64,000 nt of DNA from Hyperoplus lanceolatus (GCA_026929865.2 CM049407.1:21534501-21598500); one strand, 5' to 3'; counted from the first letter of the stretch, positions 29,786 to 43,706 are shown. The notes: a model not told the origin generated them from the sequence alone. A program made the numbers and translations.

Positions 29786-30721
29786 GTGCAGCTCATCCAG
29801 GATGGCACGTCAATGCGGGCTGTGGCAAGACGGTTTGTTGTGTCTCCCAGCACAGTGTTAGCATAGGAGATACCAAGAGACAGGCCAGTACACCAGGAGA
29901 CATTGAGGGGGCCGTCGGAGGAATACAACCCAGCAGCAGGACAGCTATCTGCTCCTATGTGCAAGGAGGAACAGGAGGAGCACTTCCACAGCCCTACAGA
30001 ATGACCTCCAGCAAGCCATTAATGTGCATGTTTTTGCTCAAACTGTCAGAAACAGACTCCATGAGGGTGGTAAGAGGGCCAGACGTCCACAAGTGGGGCT
30101 GTGCTCACAGCCCAACACTGTGCAACCTGATTAGCATTTGCCAGAGAACACCAGGATTGGGAGATTCACCATTGGCGCCCTGTGCACTTCACAGATGAAA
30201 GTAGGTTCACACTTGAGCACATGTGCCATCATGACAGAGTCTGGAGACACCATGGAGAATGTTCTGCTGCCTGCAACATCCTCCAGCATAACCGGTTTGA
30301 CGGTAGTTCAGTGATGGTCTGGGGAGGCATATCCTTGGAGGGTCGCACAGACCTCCATGTGCTAGCCAGAGGTACCCTGACTGCCATTAGGTACCAGGAG
30401 GAGATCCTCAGACCCATTGTCAGACCATATACTGGTGCAGTGGGCCCTGGGTTCCTTCTGATACATGACAATGCTCGGCCTCATGTGGCTGGAGCGTGTC
30501 AGCAGTTCCTGCATGATGCAGGCATTGATGCCATGGACTGGCCTGCCCGTTCCCCAAACCTGAATCCAATCGAGCACCTCTGGGACATCATGTCTCATTC
30601 CATCACCCCACAGACTGTCCAGGAGCTGAGTGATGCCCTGATCCAGGTCTGGGAGGAGATCCCTCAGGAGAACATCCATCATCTCATCAGGAGCATGCCT
30701 AGATGTTATAGGGAGTGCTAA
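29786..30721 (+). pseudogene. Tc1 transposase pseudogene
   Basis: The helix-turn-helix part is visible from 29786 as [20 protein letters not shown] followed by PSTV, and then the frame breaks with stops. The catalytic domain is open from 30182: HFTDESRF (first Asp), SSVMVWGGIS, LIHDNARPHVAG (second Asp) and PARSPNLNPIEHLWD (Glu). Exactly 34 residues lie between the second Asp and the Glu, the DD34E spacing of Tc1. After LWDIMSHSI a few residues usual in this family seem to be deleted before TPQTVQEL. It ends MPRCYREC, stop. It would have catalysed cut-and-paste transposition into TA sites; it cannot make a full protein now. Confidence 0.9.
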
Positions 30722-30952
30722 CAGGCAAGTTGAGCCCACACACACTACTCAGCCTCAATTTGAATTTGTTTGAGGAATTTCCATAAAAGGTGGATCAGTC
30801 TGTGAACTGATTTTTCCACTTTTATTTTGAGTTTGATTCGGAATCCAGACTTCCATGGGTTTCCATTGACCATTCTTATGTTATTTTGTTCTCAAAGCAT
30901 TCCACTATGTAATGAATAAAGATTTTCAACTGTATATTTGAGATGTGTTTAA

Positions 30953-31252
30953 AGGAATACTTCACCCATACGGAACCAGCGTTCTATTAATATAAAATCG
31001 CTATTATAATATAAGGATTGAGATTTTTCTTCCCTTGGCCCAGCTGTCCTGTTAATCCTAACCCTACATTTTCCCATGTCACATATGGGAAAAATTTAGG
31101 GTTAGACAGTGAGACCATAAAACACTTTTTCTGCCTTTTCTCAGGCTAGAATGAACCGATTTCTAAAATCTTTGCACATTTATACCACATAGGATCCCAG
31201 AGTTCAATACACCGTCATATTTTCACCGATGAAGTAGGTCTTAAGCGTTCCC
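30953..31252. mobile_element. Insertion inside the Tc1 element, probably a TTAA-type miniature element
   Basis: Left boundary TTAAAGGAATACTTCACCC, right boundary AAGCGTTCCCTTTTAA. The two ends are weak inverted repeats with TTAA on each side. The Tc1 sequence resumes right after it with GTGTTCCCTTTA, its own terminal repeat. A CCTAACCCTA stretch in the middle is paired with TAGGGTTAG further on. Confidence 0.6.
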
Positions 31253-31381
31253 TTTTAAGTGTTCCCTTTATTTTTTTGAGCAGTGTATATATTTTGCCAC
31301 CAGTGTAAATCTTGGAGTTGTGTGATTACTGGGATGACTCTGGGAGTTGATGGCACTGCAGGTGGCATATTTTCACCACAA

Positions 31382-31524
<143 letters not shown>

Positions 31525-33080
31525 GTTGTGTTCCCCTCTGTCCATGGAACTGAACCGGTGTTTACCACCACCCTCAATTTTAACCTTGATTGCTCTGCAC
31601 TTGACGGAGGCCACATGGGGCTTGATGGTTGGTGCACTGGGGCTCGGAAAGATTGCCCGATGTGCTGGAAGGTCCCTAAAAGCTTTGATGTTTGTTGCAA
31701 CATTTCATCTCAGCTTAGGTGTTTCTCAAGAAAAACGCTGAACTTCTTGTAACTCCAGGACAGCGATGAGCACTGGCTGATTCTTTTGACAAAGAAAACA
31801 CATCTCCTTGAAGAGGTAGAGAGAGGTCCTCCAGGAGCTATGTTACTGTGAAATAGATCCATTACTGAGCCATTTTGTGAGTTGGTAGTAGTCAACAGGG
31901 GTGGAAAAAGTATTCACAACCTTTGGTAAAAGCATCAGTACCACAATACACAAATATTGTGTTGTAATGTTGTGTGTAATATCCTCCCCAGGATACATGA
32001 TGGGCTACATCTTGGTGGCGTTAAGATCATTGAATAAAAAATAAGAAAAAGGGGGCCCCACTAGGCATAGTTCTTTGTAAAATAAATTTGGGATACACTG
32101 TTTTTCACCACCTTCAACGTTGCATTTTCTAAGCTATCTAGTGCTTTTATAAGTAACCTCTTAAAATATAACCTGTAACTATCACTGTCAAAATAAAAGC
32201 AACAAATGGAAATATTCAAGTCAAGTACAAGTATCGCCACTGGCAGTAATGGCACTGTCTTGGATAAAACTGCAAACATTCTTCAATAAAACAGCAAAGA
32301 AAAATTCTCCAAATCCCGAAGCTAAACATTGCAGAAGAGTTGTTCTTTTTAAAAAGTAATCAAGTGACAGAATGGTGTAGAAATGGTCAATATGGTAACA
32401 CAAAAAATAGGCTACTAGACAAGAGAAAAAGCCAATGTATACACACATAAATCAATTCTAACATTATTTTTGGATGAAAGATTTCACATAGAAGGCACAT
32501 TTACATTGTGCTCAAATGAAACTTTTTTAGAATTGATCTGCTCTATGGTCCAGAATGTCAAAAGTGCCTATGAATGGCCCATTTTCTCTAAAGCCGTGTG
32601 TAATTGTGCATGTATTATTTAGGCTTATACATTTGCACCTCATTGGCATTGCTCAGTAATCCGTATAGTCTCATTGCCTCTGTTGGCTTTTTTTGGTTTG
32701 CCTTTGTAAGTCCCTACTGAAGAAACGTGATATGTGACATGTTTCTCCGGCGTAACAGGTCAAAAACTGTTGAAAAGGCCTCACACATTTTGATGAGTCG
32801 CTACACGCTGATCGTCCTCGACGGGGACAGGAAGCAGGAGCGGGTGGTGTATCATCCGCCTGCATCGCTTGCTTCCCGGGATGAAAATATATCAGCTGCG
32901 AGCAGACAGTCCTGTGACATTTAGTGATTTGCGATGATCACCATACAACCTTACATCATCAAATGTCAGACTCAAGTACTTGCCAGAGTTTGCAACTGAT
33001 CTGATGCACATCATGGTTCAAAGAACAAACACATTGCGGGCCCAGAGCCAATGTTCAACCCCCCCAACCCTCTCGGAGTC

Positions 33081-33403
33081 TTCAAAGGTGCACTATGCAG
33101 TTTCAGGGAGGGGGATTTGTTAACATTGGAAGAACCTGCAGTTAGTTTACAAACATATTTTCTCTGCATGTAATTCTTAGTATTGAATAATTATATCAAT
33201 CATAAATCAAAAGAAAGTTATTCTGAGGCACCTGTAACCAAACGGTAAAGAAAAGAAAACTAGTGGGGCCAGCTGATGTAATCAACAACAGTCAAATAGC
33301 AACTATTCAGGTAGCTACATGACTTCAAACACCATTTTCCTGTGAGGAAAGTTTCACTAATGAAAATATACCTTATAAAATGTTTACTTCTATGACACAC
33401 CCA
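33081..33403 (-). mobile_element. TTAA-type miniature element, family D, copy 1
   Basis: It begins CAAAGGTGCACTATGCAGTT. It matches the reverse complement of the copy at 48595, with shared stretches such as TTCTGAGGCACCTGTAACCA, TTTTCCTGTGAGGAAAGTTT and GACACACCCA. The outer TTAA is eroded on the left (TTCA) and lost on the right. Confidence 0.75.
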
Positions 33404-33409
33404 CGCTTA

Positions 33410-33563
33410 CGTCTGTCTGCCCCATGCAGGGCAGCTGTGGCTACTACCGTAGTTTACCACCACCAGTATGACTGTGTATGAATGGAACCTGGAACCCTGT
33501 AAGCGCTTTGAGTCCCTAGGGAATAAAGCGCTATATAAATCCTATCCATTATTATTATTATTA
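33410..33563 (+). repeat. Fish interspersed repeat with AAAGCGCTATATAAAT end
   Basis: The sequence CCCTGTAAGCGCTTTGAGTC followed by GAATAAAGCGCTATATAAAT and a short ATT tail is a very common end of fish interspersed repeats. It lies directly against the family D element on its left. Confidence 0.7.
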
Positions 33564-34354
33564 CTTTAATAAACAACACATTCTTTCTGAGATTTTATTT
33601 TGGTATGCTTTCAGGCAGTCATCACAGCCTTTGAGAGCTCAATACATGTAATTGAGCTATGGGGAAGCTACATACACATATATAAAAATATCTTTGTAAG
33701 TAAAATGGTAATATGGGGACTTTTTTTTCGTGAGTTTTTCGGTTTTCATCTGCACTGATTTCAATACATTCTACAGGTAGCCTCTTAACAACTTAACATT
33801 CAGCATCATTTTAATCAGCATTTTCATGCCCTAACTCTATTGACTCCATGGTATCGTGAATATTTCTTTGCAAATAGTGTTGTTTTTGTCGAAAACAATA
33901 CATTTTACAAAGCAAAAACTTGATTATCTATGAAAGGAGGGACATGATTTATGGTGCCTGTAATGTAAAGGGGCTCTCTATGACTCTCCTATTAGCTGCA
34001 AATCAGTGTTGAGGAGGCTTGATACATATGGCCTTATTCTGGCTCATTGGAATCCTCTAAATTATGCAACCGGACTGTCATCATCCATCACCAAAGCTGT
34101 CTGCATAAATTAGGCCCAGTGGTTCTCAGAAACATACAGCACCTTGTCATACCTTGTCACAAACACCAGTTCCTTGCACTCCGTCTCTATGTATGTTGTC
34201 CCACGAGGCCCATCATTCACTTATTGTGTACCTGCCCTCCAATATGGCCACTCTTTCTTCACTCTTGTTCATGATTGGGAGAATGGAGTGAGTTACACCA
34301 AGACTGGAAATCCATGTGGGCTATGCAGAAATGACAGGACACAGTGAAATATAT

Positions 34355-35821
34355 TTAAAGGAGTAGTTCAACATTTTGAATGTTTAGCTTTTTGCCTCAC
34401 TCTTTACCAGCTCAAGAAGCAGTGACAGAAACCGTTCCTGTAAGTGTGTGTGTGTGTGTGTGTGCATTTTTTGATATAGAATTGGGCAAAGGTTGCAAAC
34501 ACAAGGGGAGCAGGTCAAAATATAAACTTCACAACATCACTAAACCTGTGTGCTTGTTGGGACTTGTTTATTTACCACGTTATGTTGCGCTCTATATTGT
34601 TACACATTATGTCATTTAAAAACTATATACAGTGCCTTGAAAAAGTTTTCATACCCCTTGAAATGTTCCACATTTTGTCACGTTATAACCACACACGTAC
34701 GTTTATTTTATTGTGATTTTATGTGATAGACCAACGCAAAGTGGTGTATCATTGTGAAGTGGAATGAAAATTAAACATGGTTTTACGTTTTTTTTTTATT
34801 AATAAAAAACTGAAAAGTGTGGCGTGCAAAAGTATTCAGCCCCCCTGAGTCAATGCTTTGTAGAACTACCTATCGCTGCCATTACAGCTGCAAATCTATT
34901 GGGGTATGTCTCCACCAGCTTTGCTCATCTACAGACTGACATTTTTGCCCATTCATCTTTTAAAAATAGCTTGAGCTTCAGATTAAGAATCAGATAGGAT
35001 GGAAAGTGTCTGTCAACAGCAATTTTCAAGTCTTTCCAGATATTCTCAATTGTATTTAGGTCTGGACTTTGACTTGGCCGTTCTAACACATGACTATGCT
35101 TTGATTAAAACCATTCCATAGTAGATATGAATGTATTTTTAGGCTAGTTGTCCCTCTGGAAGGTGAACCTCCGCCCCAGTAGCAAGTCTTTCGCAGACTC
35201 TAACAGGTTTTCTGCCCTGTATTTGGCTCCATCCATCTTCGCATCAACTCTGAGCAGCTTCTCTGTCCCTGCTGAAGAAAAGCATCTCTACAGCATGATG
35301 CTGCCACCACACACACATGGTGTGTTCAGGGTGATGTGTAGTGTTAGTTTCCGCCACACATTGCATTTTGCTTTCAGGCCAAAAACTTCAAGTTTGGTCT
35401 CATCTGACTATGCTGTGTCTCCCGTATGGCTTGCGGCAAGTGTTGGAGGAAGGTGCTCTCTTCAGATGAGACCAATAAGGAAGTTTTTGGCCTTAACGCA
35501 AAGTGCAATGTAACCAGGACCTGGAACCTGGATGGAAATCAGGAAGTGCCTGTGAGGGTCACATATGTATTTCATTCTAAAATGACGTAATGTGTAAAAA
35601 TATAGAGCGCAAAATTATGTGATGAATAAGAAAAAAAGTCCCAACAAGCACACAGGTTTAGTGACACTACCAGTGTTTGAGCTGAGATAACTTGGATGAG
35701 CGACCTTTGCCCATTTCTATATCAACAATGCTTGCAGAGGAAACGGTTTGTGCCTCCTTTTCTCCAGCCGGAGAGTGAGGCAAAAAGCTAAAAATTCAAA
35801 AATGTTGAACTATCCCTTTAA
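34355..35821. mobile_element. Foldback TTAA-type element split by a Tc1-like insertion
   Basis: The left end TTAAAGGAGTAGTTCAACAT and right end ATGTTGAACTATCCCTTTAA are inverted and flanked by TTAA. The arms (34355-34625 and about 35545-35821) mirror each other over some 250 bases, for example CCTGTGTGCTTGTTGGGACT on the left against AAGTCCCAACAAGCACACAGG-type sequence on the right. The sequence between the arms is the Tc1-like fragment at 34630-35515. Confidence 0.88.
34630..35515 (-). mobile_element. Truncated, rearranged Tc1-like transposon
   Basis: The left end CAGTGCCTTGAAAAAGTTTT, flanked by TA, is the terminal repeat of a Tc1-like family common in fish. The rest matches the antisense strand of its transposase gene: on the minus strand, GGSIML-type, CFSSAGTEKLLRVDAKMDGA and SAKDLLLGRRFTF fragments can be read. 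The right part is missing. Instead 35461-35512 is an inverted copy of 35363-35407 with a little extra. No functional frame. Confidence 0.85.
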
Positions 35822-36307
35822 AACAAAACACAATCCATTGTTGCCCAGAAGATTGTTGGCTAGTGCAGCTGGCATGCTGATGTTTTTTTCTTTTTGGTCA
35901 TCAGTGATATTCTCTGCTGCATATTGTTTGCTGTTAGGTGGAATTAAGCTTTGTGTTCTGGTGGGCTGCTGTCTGTGGAGGAGGAGTGGGGAGTGGGGTC
36001 ATTCTGTGTGATATGGGCCATTGACTGCTTTTCCATAGCTCAGGAACAATAATGAGATTTTTTTTCCTTTCAGAATATCTGTGCCGCCATTCAGCGCACT
36101 GATTGTGTTTATGAAATTGTGCATACATCTCTCAATGCCGGAGCAGAGGAAGGGAAAGCTATTTTCAAAACATTAGCAAATTGTTTTCTGTTATTGTGCA
36201 GAGATTGATAAGAGTATGTGTTGTCTAAACACACAGACACACACAGTGGAGGGGAGAAAAAAGCAAAAACATGCTGCCATGGCTTGGAATTGCCTATTGT
36301 TCTTCCA

Positions 36308-36429
<122 letters not shown>

Positions 36430-37219
36430 AAACACTTAGAAAAATACAAACTATACCACCTTTTCTTCATACTTAAGCTGTAACTACAGGGAATTCAATT
36501 GTATCTTTTGCATAGGCTTAGGTTTATTTCTGCAATAAAAAATATCTCTTGAGGGATAGTGTAATGTAATTTACCACTGTGCTGTTTATTATTTACTACT
36601 CCATCCATACGCAGCATGCATTTGATGGGGCTATTGGATCACCTTGCCGCTTATCAAATTTGTCCTGATGAGATAAAAAAAAAACGACCTTGAGCTCGAC
36701 CTTGCCTTTTGAAATCTCGGGCGTATAATTCCTCACGTGTCAATTCTTCACGGCCATCACCTTTTATCGGATCAGAACCCCCTGTGCGGCCCGAGTTAAC
36801 CAACGGAAATGCATTTGTTCCTTCTCATGCATGGCGGGCTACGGTCCTCATGAGTGTCTGCGGTGACTTACAACTGGATTACACTGTGCTCTGATGTGGC
36901 TCTTAGAGGTGTCAAACTAAATATTGGGGCCGTTTATCTGACATGCTTTTTAAAATTCATCGCCCAATCCCCACACAAACAACACTGCAAATAATACCAT
37001 GCGTCCCTCCAGCGGACGTCTGTGCCATTTAGACAAGGAAGTGAGTGTTCAATGTGATGAAAAGTAATCAGCATGAGGGAGGTTTTATGCAACGCAACGT
37101 ATCGATGTAATATGTCAGACCGTGTTAGCGACACACTCTAACTGTTCTGCTAAAGCTGTATTGGATTTAACAGGCCTCTTGACCCGAGTGCAGCAAGCAA
37201 GAGTCTTTCCAACTATGCA

Positions 37220-38035
<816 letters not shown>

Positions 38036-39980
38036 TGATGCCTCGGCACAGACAGGGCTTGAAAGTAAAGACCATAGGCTGTAAATGAGAGCTTTAGGTT
38101 TGCAGCAATAGGCCAAGTAAGCATTAATCCATTGATAATGACATTGGCATTTACTTTGTAGTTTTTGTTCTGTCCTCCGGTGATAATTGACACTCGAGTC
38201 TTACCTGCTTCACAGTACACAGTCTGTCGCTCACTAGTTTGCTCTAAGGCATGCTATTGATTGTAGAGCATCAGATCCATGAAAACAATGATGATGAACA
38301 ATGAACAGACAGCTGCATCCTCTGTGATCTGGGCCAAAACTGATGACTTTTATGAGCATGTAATGCCTCATCTGGTGGATGATATGAGAGAAAAATGAGC
38401 GACACAGTGTGAGTGTGTGTGTGTGTGGATTTTCTGAATCAGTTACCTCACTGTCTCCGCTCGCTGGGCTAAATATTGAGGCTATGATTGCTTTAATTAT
38501 TTTTTTCTGTAAGAAACTGACTCACCTGCCTCTCACTTGAATTCAATCATACAACATACAGTGCCAGAGATAGGCAATTTCTTTAAAATTCCATTTCCAT
38601 GATGAGCATTATATCAGTGTTTGTTTTATTTATTTGACAATAATACACTCAACATTAGTAGGAAAAACAATGGCTACATGTTAATGATGAAGACTTTTCT
38701 TTGTCTCAAGACCTCACACTAGGCCTATATCTTTTTCAGCATAATGGATACTGGGATTTCATCTGGGATCTCATCACATTGGAGAGAAAAATAATGTTGC
38801 TAAATACTCTTGATTATGTAAATCAGAAATGTATGGATAGCCTACTGATTAAAAGCAACCCAATGACCATAGTCTCCCAAATGAGGCTGCCGGCGTACTC
38901 TTGGCTGCGGTACTACTTGCCATTCCCAGAAGGTCATTTGGTTAATGCACATTTGGGTTTTCATGGACTCTTAACTAGTTTTTAATCAGCAATTATTAGT
39001 GAATTGGAAGGCTGTGCAGGCGCACCACTCTCTGCTGGCGGGAGAGTGCCCATCAATGTCACGTCAATTTCCATGCCAAAGGCTACATTAGGCCCGCAGT
39101 CTGCGAGGAAACAGCCACCTGAGTGCCTCGTCTCCACATCCACTGCAGTCTTACTCATCAACTATTGACTCTATTACATAGCACTGTCAAAAAAATGTTC
39201 CGCTTCAAAAGAGGGCCAACCATTACATGGCTGCGCCGGGAGATAATTTAGTAATGCACATAAAATTAAGTGCATATCCATTGAACATTGCTCATTATTG
39301 CACTTGAATTCCTACAATGCAATGGCTTGTGTGTGAGGGATCCTGGATGCTTCCCAACCTTTCGTTCCATTCCCCATTTTTTCAAGGTATAAACACGCAG
39401 CGTGAGTATTTAAGCTGGTGTATTGCATAAATAACTGTCATTTTCATCTATATCTAACCTACCTGTAATTGGCAATTACACATGCCAGCATCTCAGACTA
39501 GCTCTTAATTACCGTTAATAAATGCAGAGGGGCCCAGAGGTGTCCTCGCGGGCTGAGGATCCAGGCATTTTGCAGCACCACGTCTTGGGCGTATGAATAT
39601 GCATGGCAGGCCAGGTATTCGTCAGCTCTCTGCTTCTCAGGCTGACACACACATGGAGGTGGCAGCAGCAGACCGCCTCTTGAACTGCCACTTCTACGTC
39701 GCACCTCCACCACTGCACCCTCCTCCTCGCAGTGGCATTTTGTGCACACCGTGGCTTGTTTGTGTTCACCAGGAGCTGTCACATTCAGCCTGTTAGCACT
39801 GGCCCATGGGAAATGTACAACAGAGCCACTGCTATGAGGTGAGGCCATCAAATGAGCTGGTGGCGCTGCCGGGGAGAAGTTGGTGTAGCCTAACACACAA
39901 TGCTTTAGTGTTTTTTTGGTTTCAATCTCGAGCAATATAAAAGTGAAATGTTTGTCTCAGATTGGAAGAAAGAAATACTA

Positions 39981-40275
39981 TTAAAGCTATAGTGCAGAGT
40001 GTACCTTTTTCATAGAAATGTATGTCACATTATTACATTCAAGCCATCGACAAATGAGTTGACACAAAGTTGATTAAGCCTATCAGCTCCTAAAAAACTC
40101 TCTTTGTGTTTCTCAGTATGGCAGCATACAAACTGGTGTCGCCATCCTGACACTGGCGCAGGATCTCAGAAAAATCCCAAGAAACAGCCAGGAAATGTTT
40201 CAGTTGTTGATTCTACTGCTAAGAAAAAACATGGATGTGCAGAAGATATAAAATCCAAGCGTGATGATACAGATG
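39981..40275 (+). mobile_element. TTAA-type miniature element, family C, copy 2 (right end lost)
   Basis: It begins TTAAAGCTATAGTGCAGAGT and shares GAGTTGACACAAAGTTGATT, TTTCTCAGTATGGCAGC and GAAATGTTTCAGTTGTTGAT with the copy at 61541. The match fades near 40275. Confidence 0.75.
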
Positions 40276-40374
40276 ATAGAGATCATATACAGATTAATAT
40301 AGCTAATATATTTCCTAGTGTAGGCCATGCAGCTCAAATATTATATGCTATTATTACAAAATTAAACATATGTG

Positions 40375-40715
40375 ATATAGTCCTTTTAGCTAAATCCCCG
40401 TCAGTGACTGCAGTAAGCAATCCCTTCCCTCGTCCCTACGTCACCACCACATGAACACGCAGCTGTCTGTAGTGCCGTAATGGAGAGCAGCGAGTCATCG
40501 TTCGCGGGCACATAGACCCGCCTCATTAAAGCGCTCTGTCTCCTGGTTGGATAAAAACGAGCGAGACAATCAACGTTGTATCTGGCAATCACTGCAAAGC
40601 TGAATGACTGCGAAACCTGTTATGAACTGTGCATACTGTTTATGTGATTGCTGTATGAACATAGACTGATTTAACACATATATTAACAAAAACACATCAC
40701 TTACTTCTCCTTTAA
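40375..40715 (-). mobile_element. TTAA-type miniature element, family B, copy 2
   Basis: Its right end ACTTACTTCTCCTTTAA and the stretches GTCAGTGACTGCAGTAAGC and CCCTACGTCACCACC match the reverse complement of the copy at 37499. The other end is eroded. Confidence 0.7.
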
Positions 40716-41265
40716 AAACAGCTCCCTCTTCTCCACTGTGAGCTGACATTTCGCTCCCTTAAGGAATGCTGATTGTCTTGCAGTGTTTCACCATAGACCC
40801 GTATTTAAGGGCCGGCGAGTGGAGAGCTCTCTGATCGTAATGGCACTTTTAATTAGCACTTAATTAAAGGCAGGTGTACTGGAAAGGTCAACAAGTTAGG
40901 CCCTGTGAGTTAAGAACACACAGACAGTGCCAGCGTCAATTGTTTAAAGAATGCGTCTGCTAATTACAGTGACCAGGATCTGGACAGTCAGATCTGCTGG
41001 ACGTTAACAATAAAGCTATACAACACATTTTCTTTTACTCTACATATAGGCCTACTATAATTATGCAAATAAATTGCTTGGGCATTAAATATGTTTTATC
41101 TGTTCGTACCTCATGGTTTGAGATTTTGAAATGTTTGTATGTTACCTATGTTCACGTACCTTGTGACTGGGCTCAACACTGGTAAGAGAAGGACAACAAT
41201 TCTAAAGCTAAGCAGCTTCTGTAAAAGTGCAACAATGGATGGATTATCATTGTACTCATTGCGCC

Positions 41266-41266
<1 letters not shown>

Positions 41267-41311
<45 letters not shown>

Positions 41312-41440
41312 CACGCACACTGCACACACATGGACACGCAGACACACACAGACACGCACGCACACACGGACATGCACACACATGGACACACGCACACACA
41401 CAGAAATGCACACACATGGACACGCACACACGCATACACA
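41267..41440 (+). repeat. Degenerate CA-rich repeat
   Basis: A pure CA tract is followed by interrupted CACACACATGGACACGCA-type units of about 16 to 40 bases repeated several times. It is a decayed microsatellite turning into a minisatellite. Confidence 0.9.
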
Positions 41441-42749
41441 GCAGTGGGATCTTAACTTATAGTGCTATAGGGCTCATGGGAAAAAAAGCTGGGGATAGTA
41501 TTGATCTCAGTCACAATTATAGATCACCTTGTCTGAATGAGTGATGGAGCTGTCGGAAAGTTGGGTCTCACCCGACAGGCACCCACATTGAAAAAAGAAA
41601 ATCCTGATCCCTAATTAACAGCATGTTCAGCCATCAGAATACACCACAGTTAACATACACTGAATATATATTTAGAAATGTGCTGGAGAATGGGCTATAC
41701 TTTACATGTATGTGGTGACAAAAGTAACAATCCATTTAGGAACCAGCTGTTAAAAACCTGCATCATTTTATTTCGATCAGACGAAATGTTTTGTTACCAT
41801 GGTTAATTGATCTGATTCATCCGAAGATAATAAACAAACAGATTTTTTTTTGCTGGCGTGACACCTGGAATGAAATCCTCCTTCTGAAGTGGGAGCAGAA
41901 CTAATCGCACATCAAAGGTAAACCCTAATAGCCCACTTAATGTGTGTGTGTGTGTGTGTGTGTCTCTATGCTATTGTAAGCCTCTGTTTAAAAAAATTAA
42001 AAACCCATCATGCAACAGTCTGTTTGCGCCTCTACTCATCACAGACCTTTATCCGTTTATAGCCTGAGCCTCTGCCAATATTGATGCTCTCCATGTGAAG
42101 CCACTGATGAAACATAAGGCACACTTGTTGTGGATGTCCGTGCTTTCATCCCTGTCTAGGGCTGGGAGCCACCACTGAGGGGCAGCAGCATCACACTGCC
42201 AACAGCCCAACGATTGTTCACTGTTTCCCCCCCAAATGCATCTTTCGTGCTCAGGCTCAATTAATCCTGCTGACTTATAAGTGACCTCCAAGGAACCCAG
42301 GACTGGTTCACTGCCTGGTGTGTGGACCACATCCAGTGAAAATGTGTAAAAATACCTGTTGTTTGTAATGGAAAGAAGGTACTATAATAGTCTTGTGTCA
42401 GTATTATAGGATGTCAGTAGATTGCTAGACAGTCTGAAAAGTGATGATGGCCCCACCACATTATTATTACATGTGTTGTTGAAATGTTCAGATACATATT
42501 TTATCAGTTAAAAACTCTATCCATCTTTGGCAAATAAATTATTTCGTAAAATAAAAAAATGCAATGAAACAGTGAAAACAAGTCATATAACAATTCAGTT
42601 TATTTTTTATTTATTTTCCAGACAGACACATCAATTTCTGGACCACAGTAGAGGATGGAAACCTTTCACAGACATATTTTTGTCAATATTATTATTTGAA
42701 AATACAAATATAAAATTAGACTTTCCATATTTGATATGTGAGAGACCCC

Positions 42750-42754
42750 CATCC

Positions 42755-42785
<31 letters not shown>

Positions 42786-42805
42786 TATTATTATCATCAT
42801 CATAT
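42750..42805 (+). repeat. (ATT)n microsatellite
   Basis: A run of about 13 ATT/TTA units ending in ATC units. Confidence 0.9.
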
Positions 42806-43679
42806 TATTTTGTATATTTTTACAACTGGGCTTAAGCAAGCCATATGATAACCTGAAAGATGCTTTCAGATGTCAGTCAAGTCTGTCTGTCTCTCGCCAT
42901 AAAAAGTCGGTTAACATAAAAAAAATGGGGGCAAGTGTTAGGAATGGGCAGACAGCAGTGAAGACAGCTCTGTGCTGCTCAGCCCGCAACAAACATGGAA
43001 GCACAGCAGAGCCTCACACACTGCCATTCATGCAGTCTGAAGAGCTTCCATAGGCTCCCCCTCTATAGGCCAATGCGGTCCGCTCCAAAACTCCACAACA
43101 CGCACAGGGTTGGTGGGTCAACTCTCATGTTGGTGAAACGGAAGATAAAAATGACTATGGGTGTGTAGCTGTGTGAGCAATATTCTGTATACAGCTGAGG
43201 TCTCCAGTCTAACATTGTTCAGTTCAGATGAGTGTAAAAAAATTGCAAGTATATATTCATCTATCTATATATATATTGCAATTATATGTGTGTGTGTGTT
43301 TAGTAAAGAGCATGGGTGAGATGGCAATGGGTTTGGACTGTTAAGGGAAAAATTCCCCCTGAAACTTGTGTGCTATTTCTGTCACCTAGGAGAGTTCAGT
43401 GGATATTTGTGAACATGAAGTTGATCTTTGTTATAAACTGAAACACAAGAGTGTCACTAGACTGGGAGCCTAACTTTGTGGTCAGCATCTGGTATCTCTC
43501 AGAGATAAGGGCACATTTTCTGGTTGTAAAACCATTAGCACCACTATATTGAATAAGCCTCTTTTGCGTATAAACGCTCAATAAGGTTCAGTGAGCCTTA
43601 AAAGTCATTCTAATAAACTGGAAATGCAGCAGAGTCCCAAACAGTCCTCGTCTGATGTCCCGGGCCCCTTTTTCAGGGA

Positions 43680-43706
43680 GGGGGGGGGGGGGGGGGGGGG
43701 GGGGGG
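43680..43706 (+). repeat. Poly-G run of 27 bases
   Basis: A pure G homopolymer. On the msi2 strand it would be poly-C. The length may be unreliable. Confidence 0.95.

Larger units (their letters stand above)
29451..31285 (+). mobile_element. Tc1-family DNA transposon, nearly full length
   Basis: The left end CACTGCTCAAAATAAATAAA and right end TTTATTTTTTTGAGCAGTG are inverted repeats flanked by TA in a TATATA context. The interior carries a broken Tc1 transposase in sense orientation. About 0.3 kb of unrelated sequence (30953-31252) interrupts it next to the right end. Total length is 1835 bases. Confidence 0.92.

Noticed and set aside
29755..30198. 147-codon frame upstream of the Tc1 catalytic domain
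   Set aside because: It is out of frame with the recognisable helix-turn-helix motif starting at 29786, so it is a chance frame inside the broken transposase.
35148..35513. 121-codon plus-strand frame starting MSLWKVNLRP
   Set aside because: It is the antisense of a Tc1-like transposase; the coding sense is the minus strand and is broken.
39498..39935. 145-codon minus-strand frame with AAPPAHLMASPHSSGS
   Set aside because: Competing frames of similar size on both strands and no homology; more likely non-coding complex DNA.
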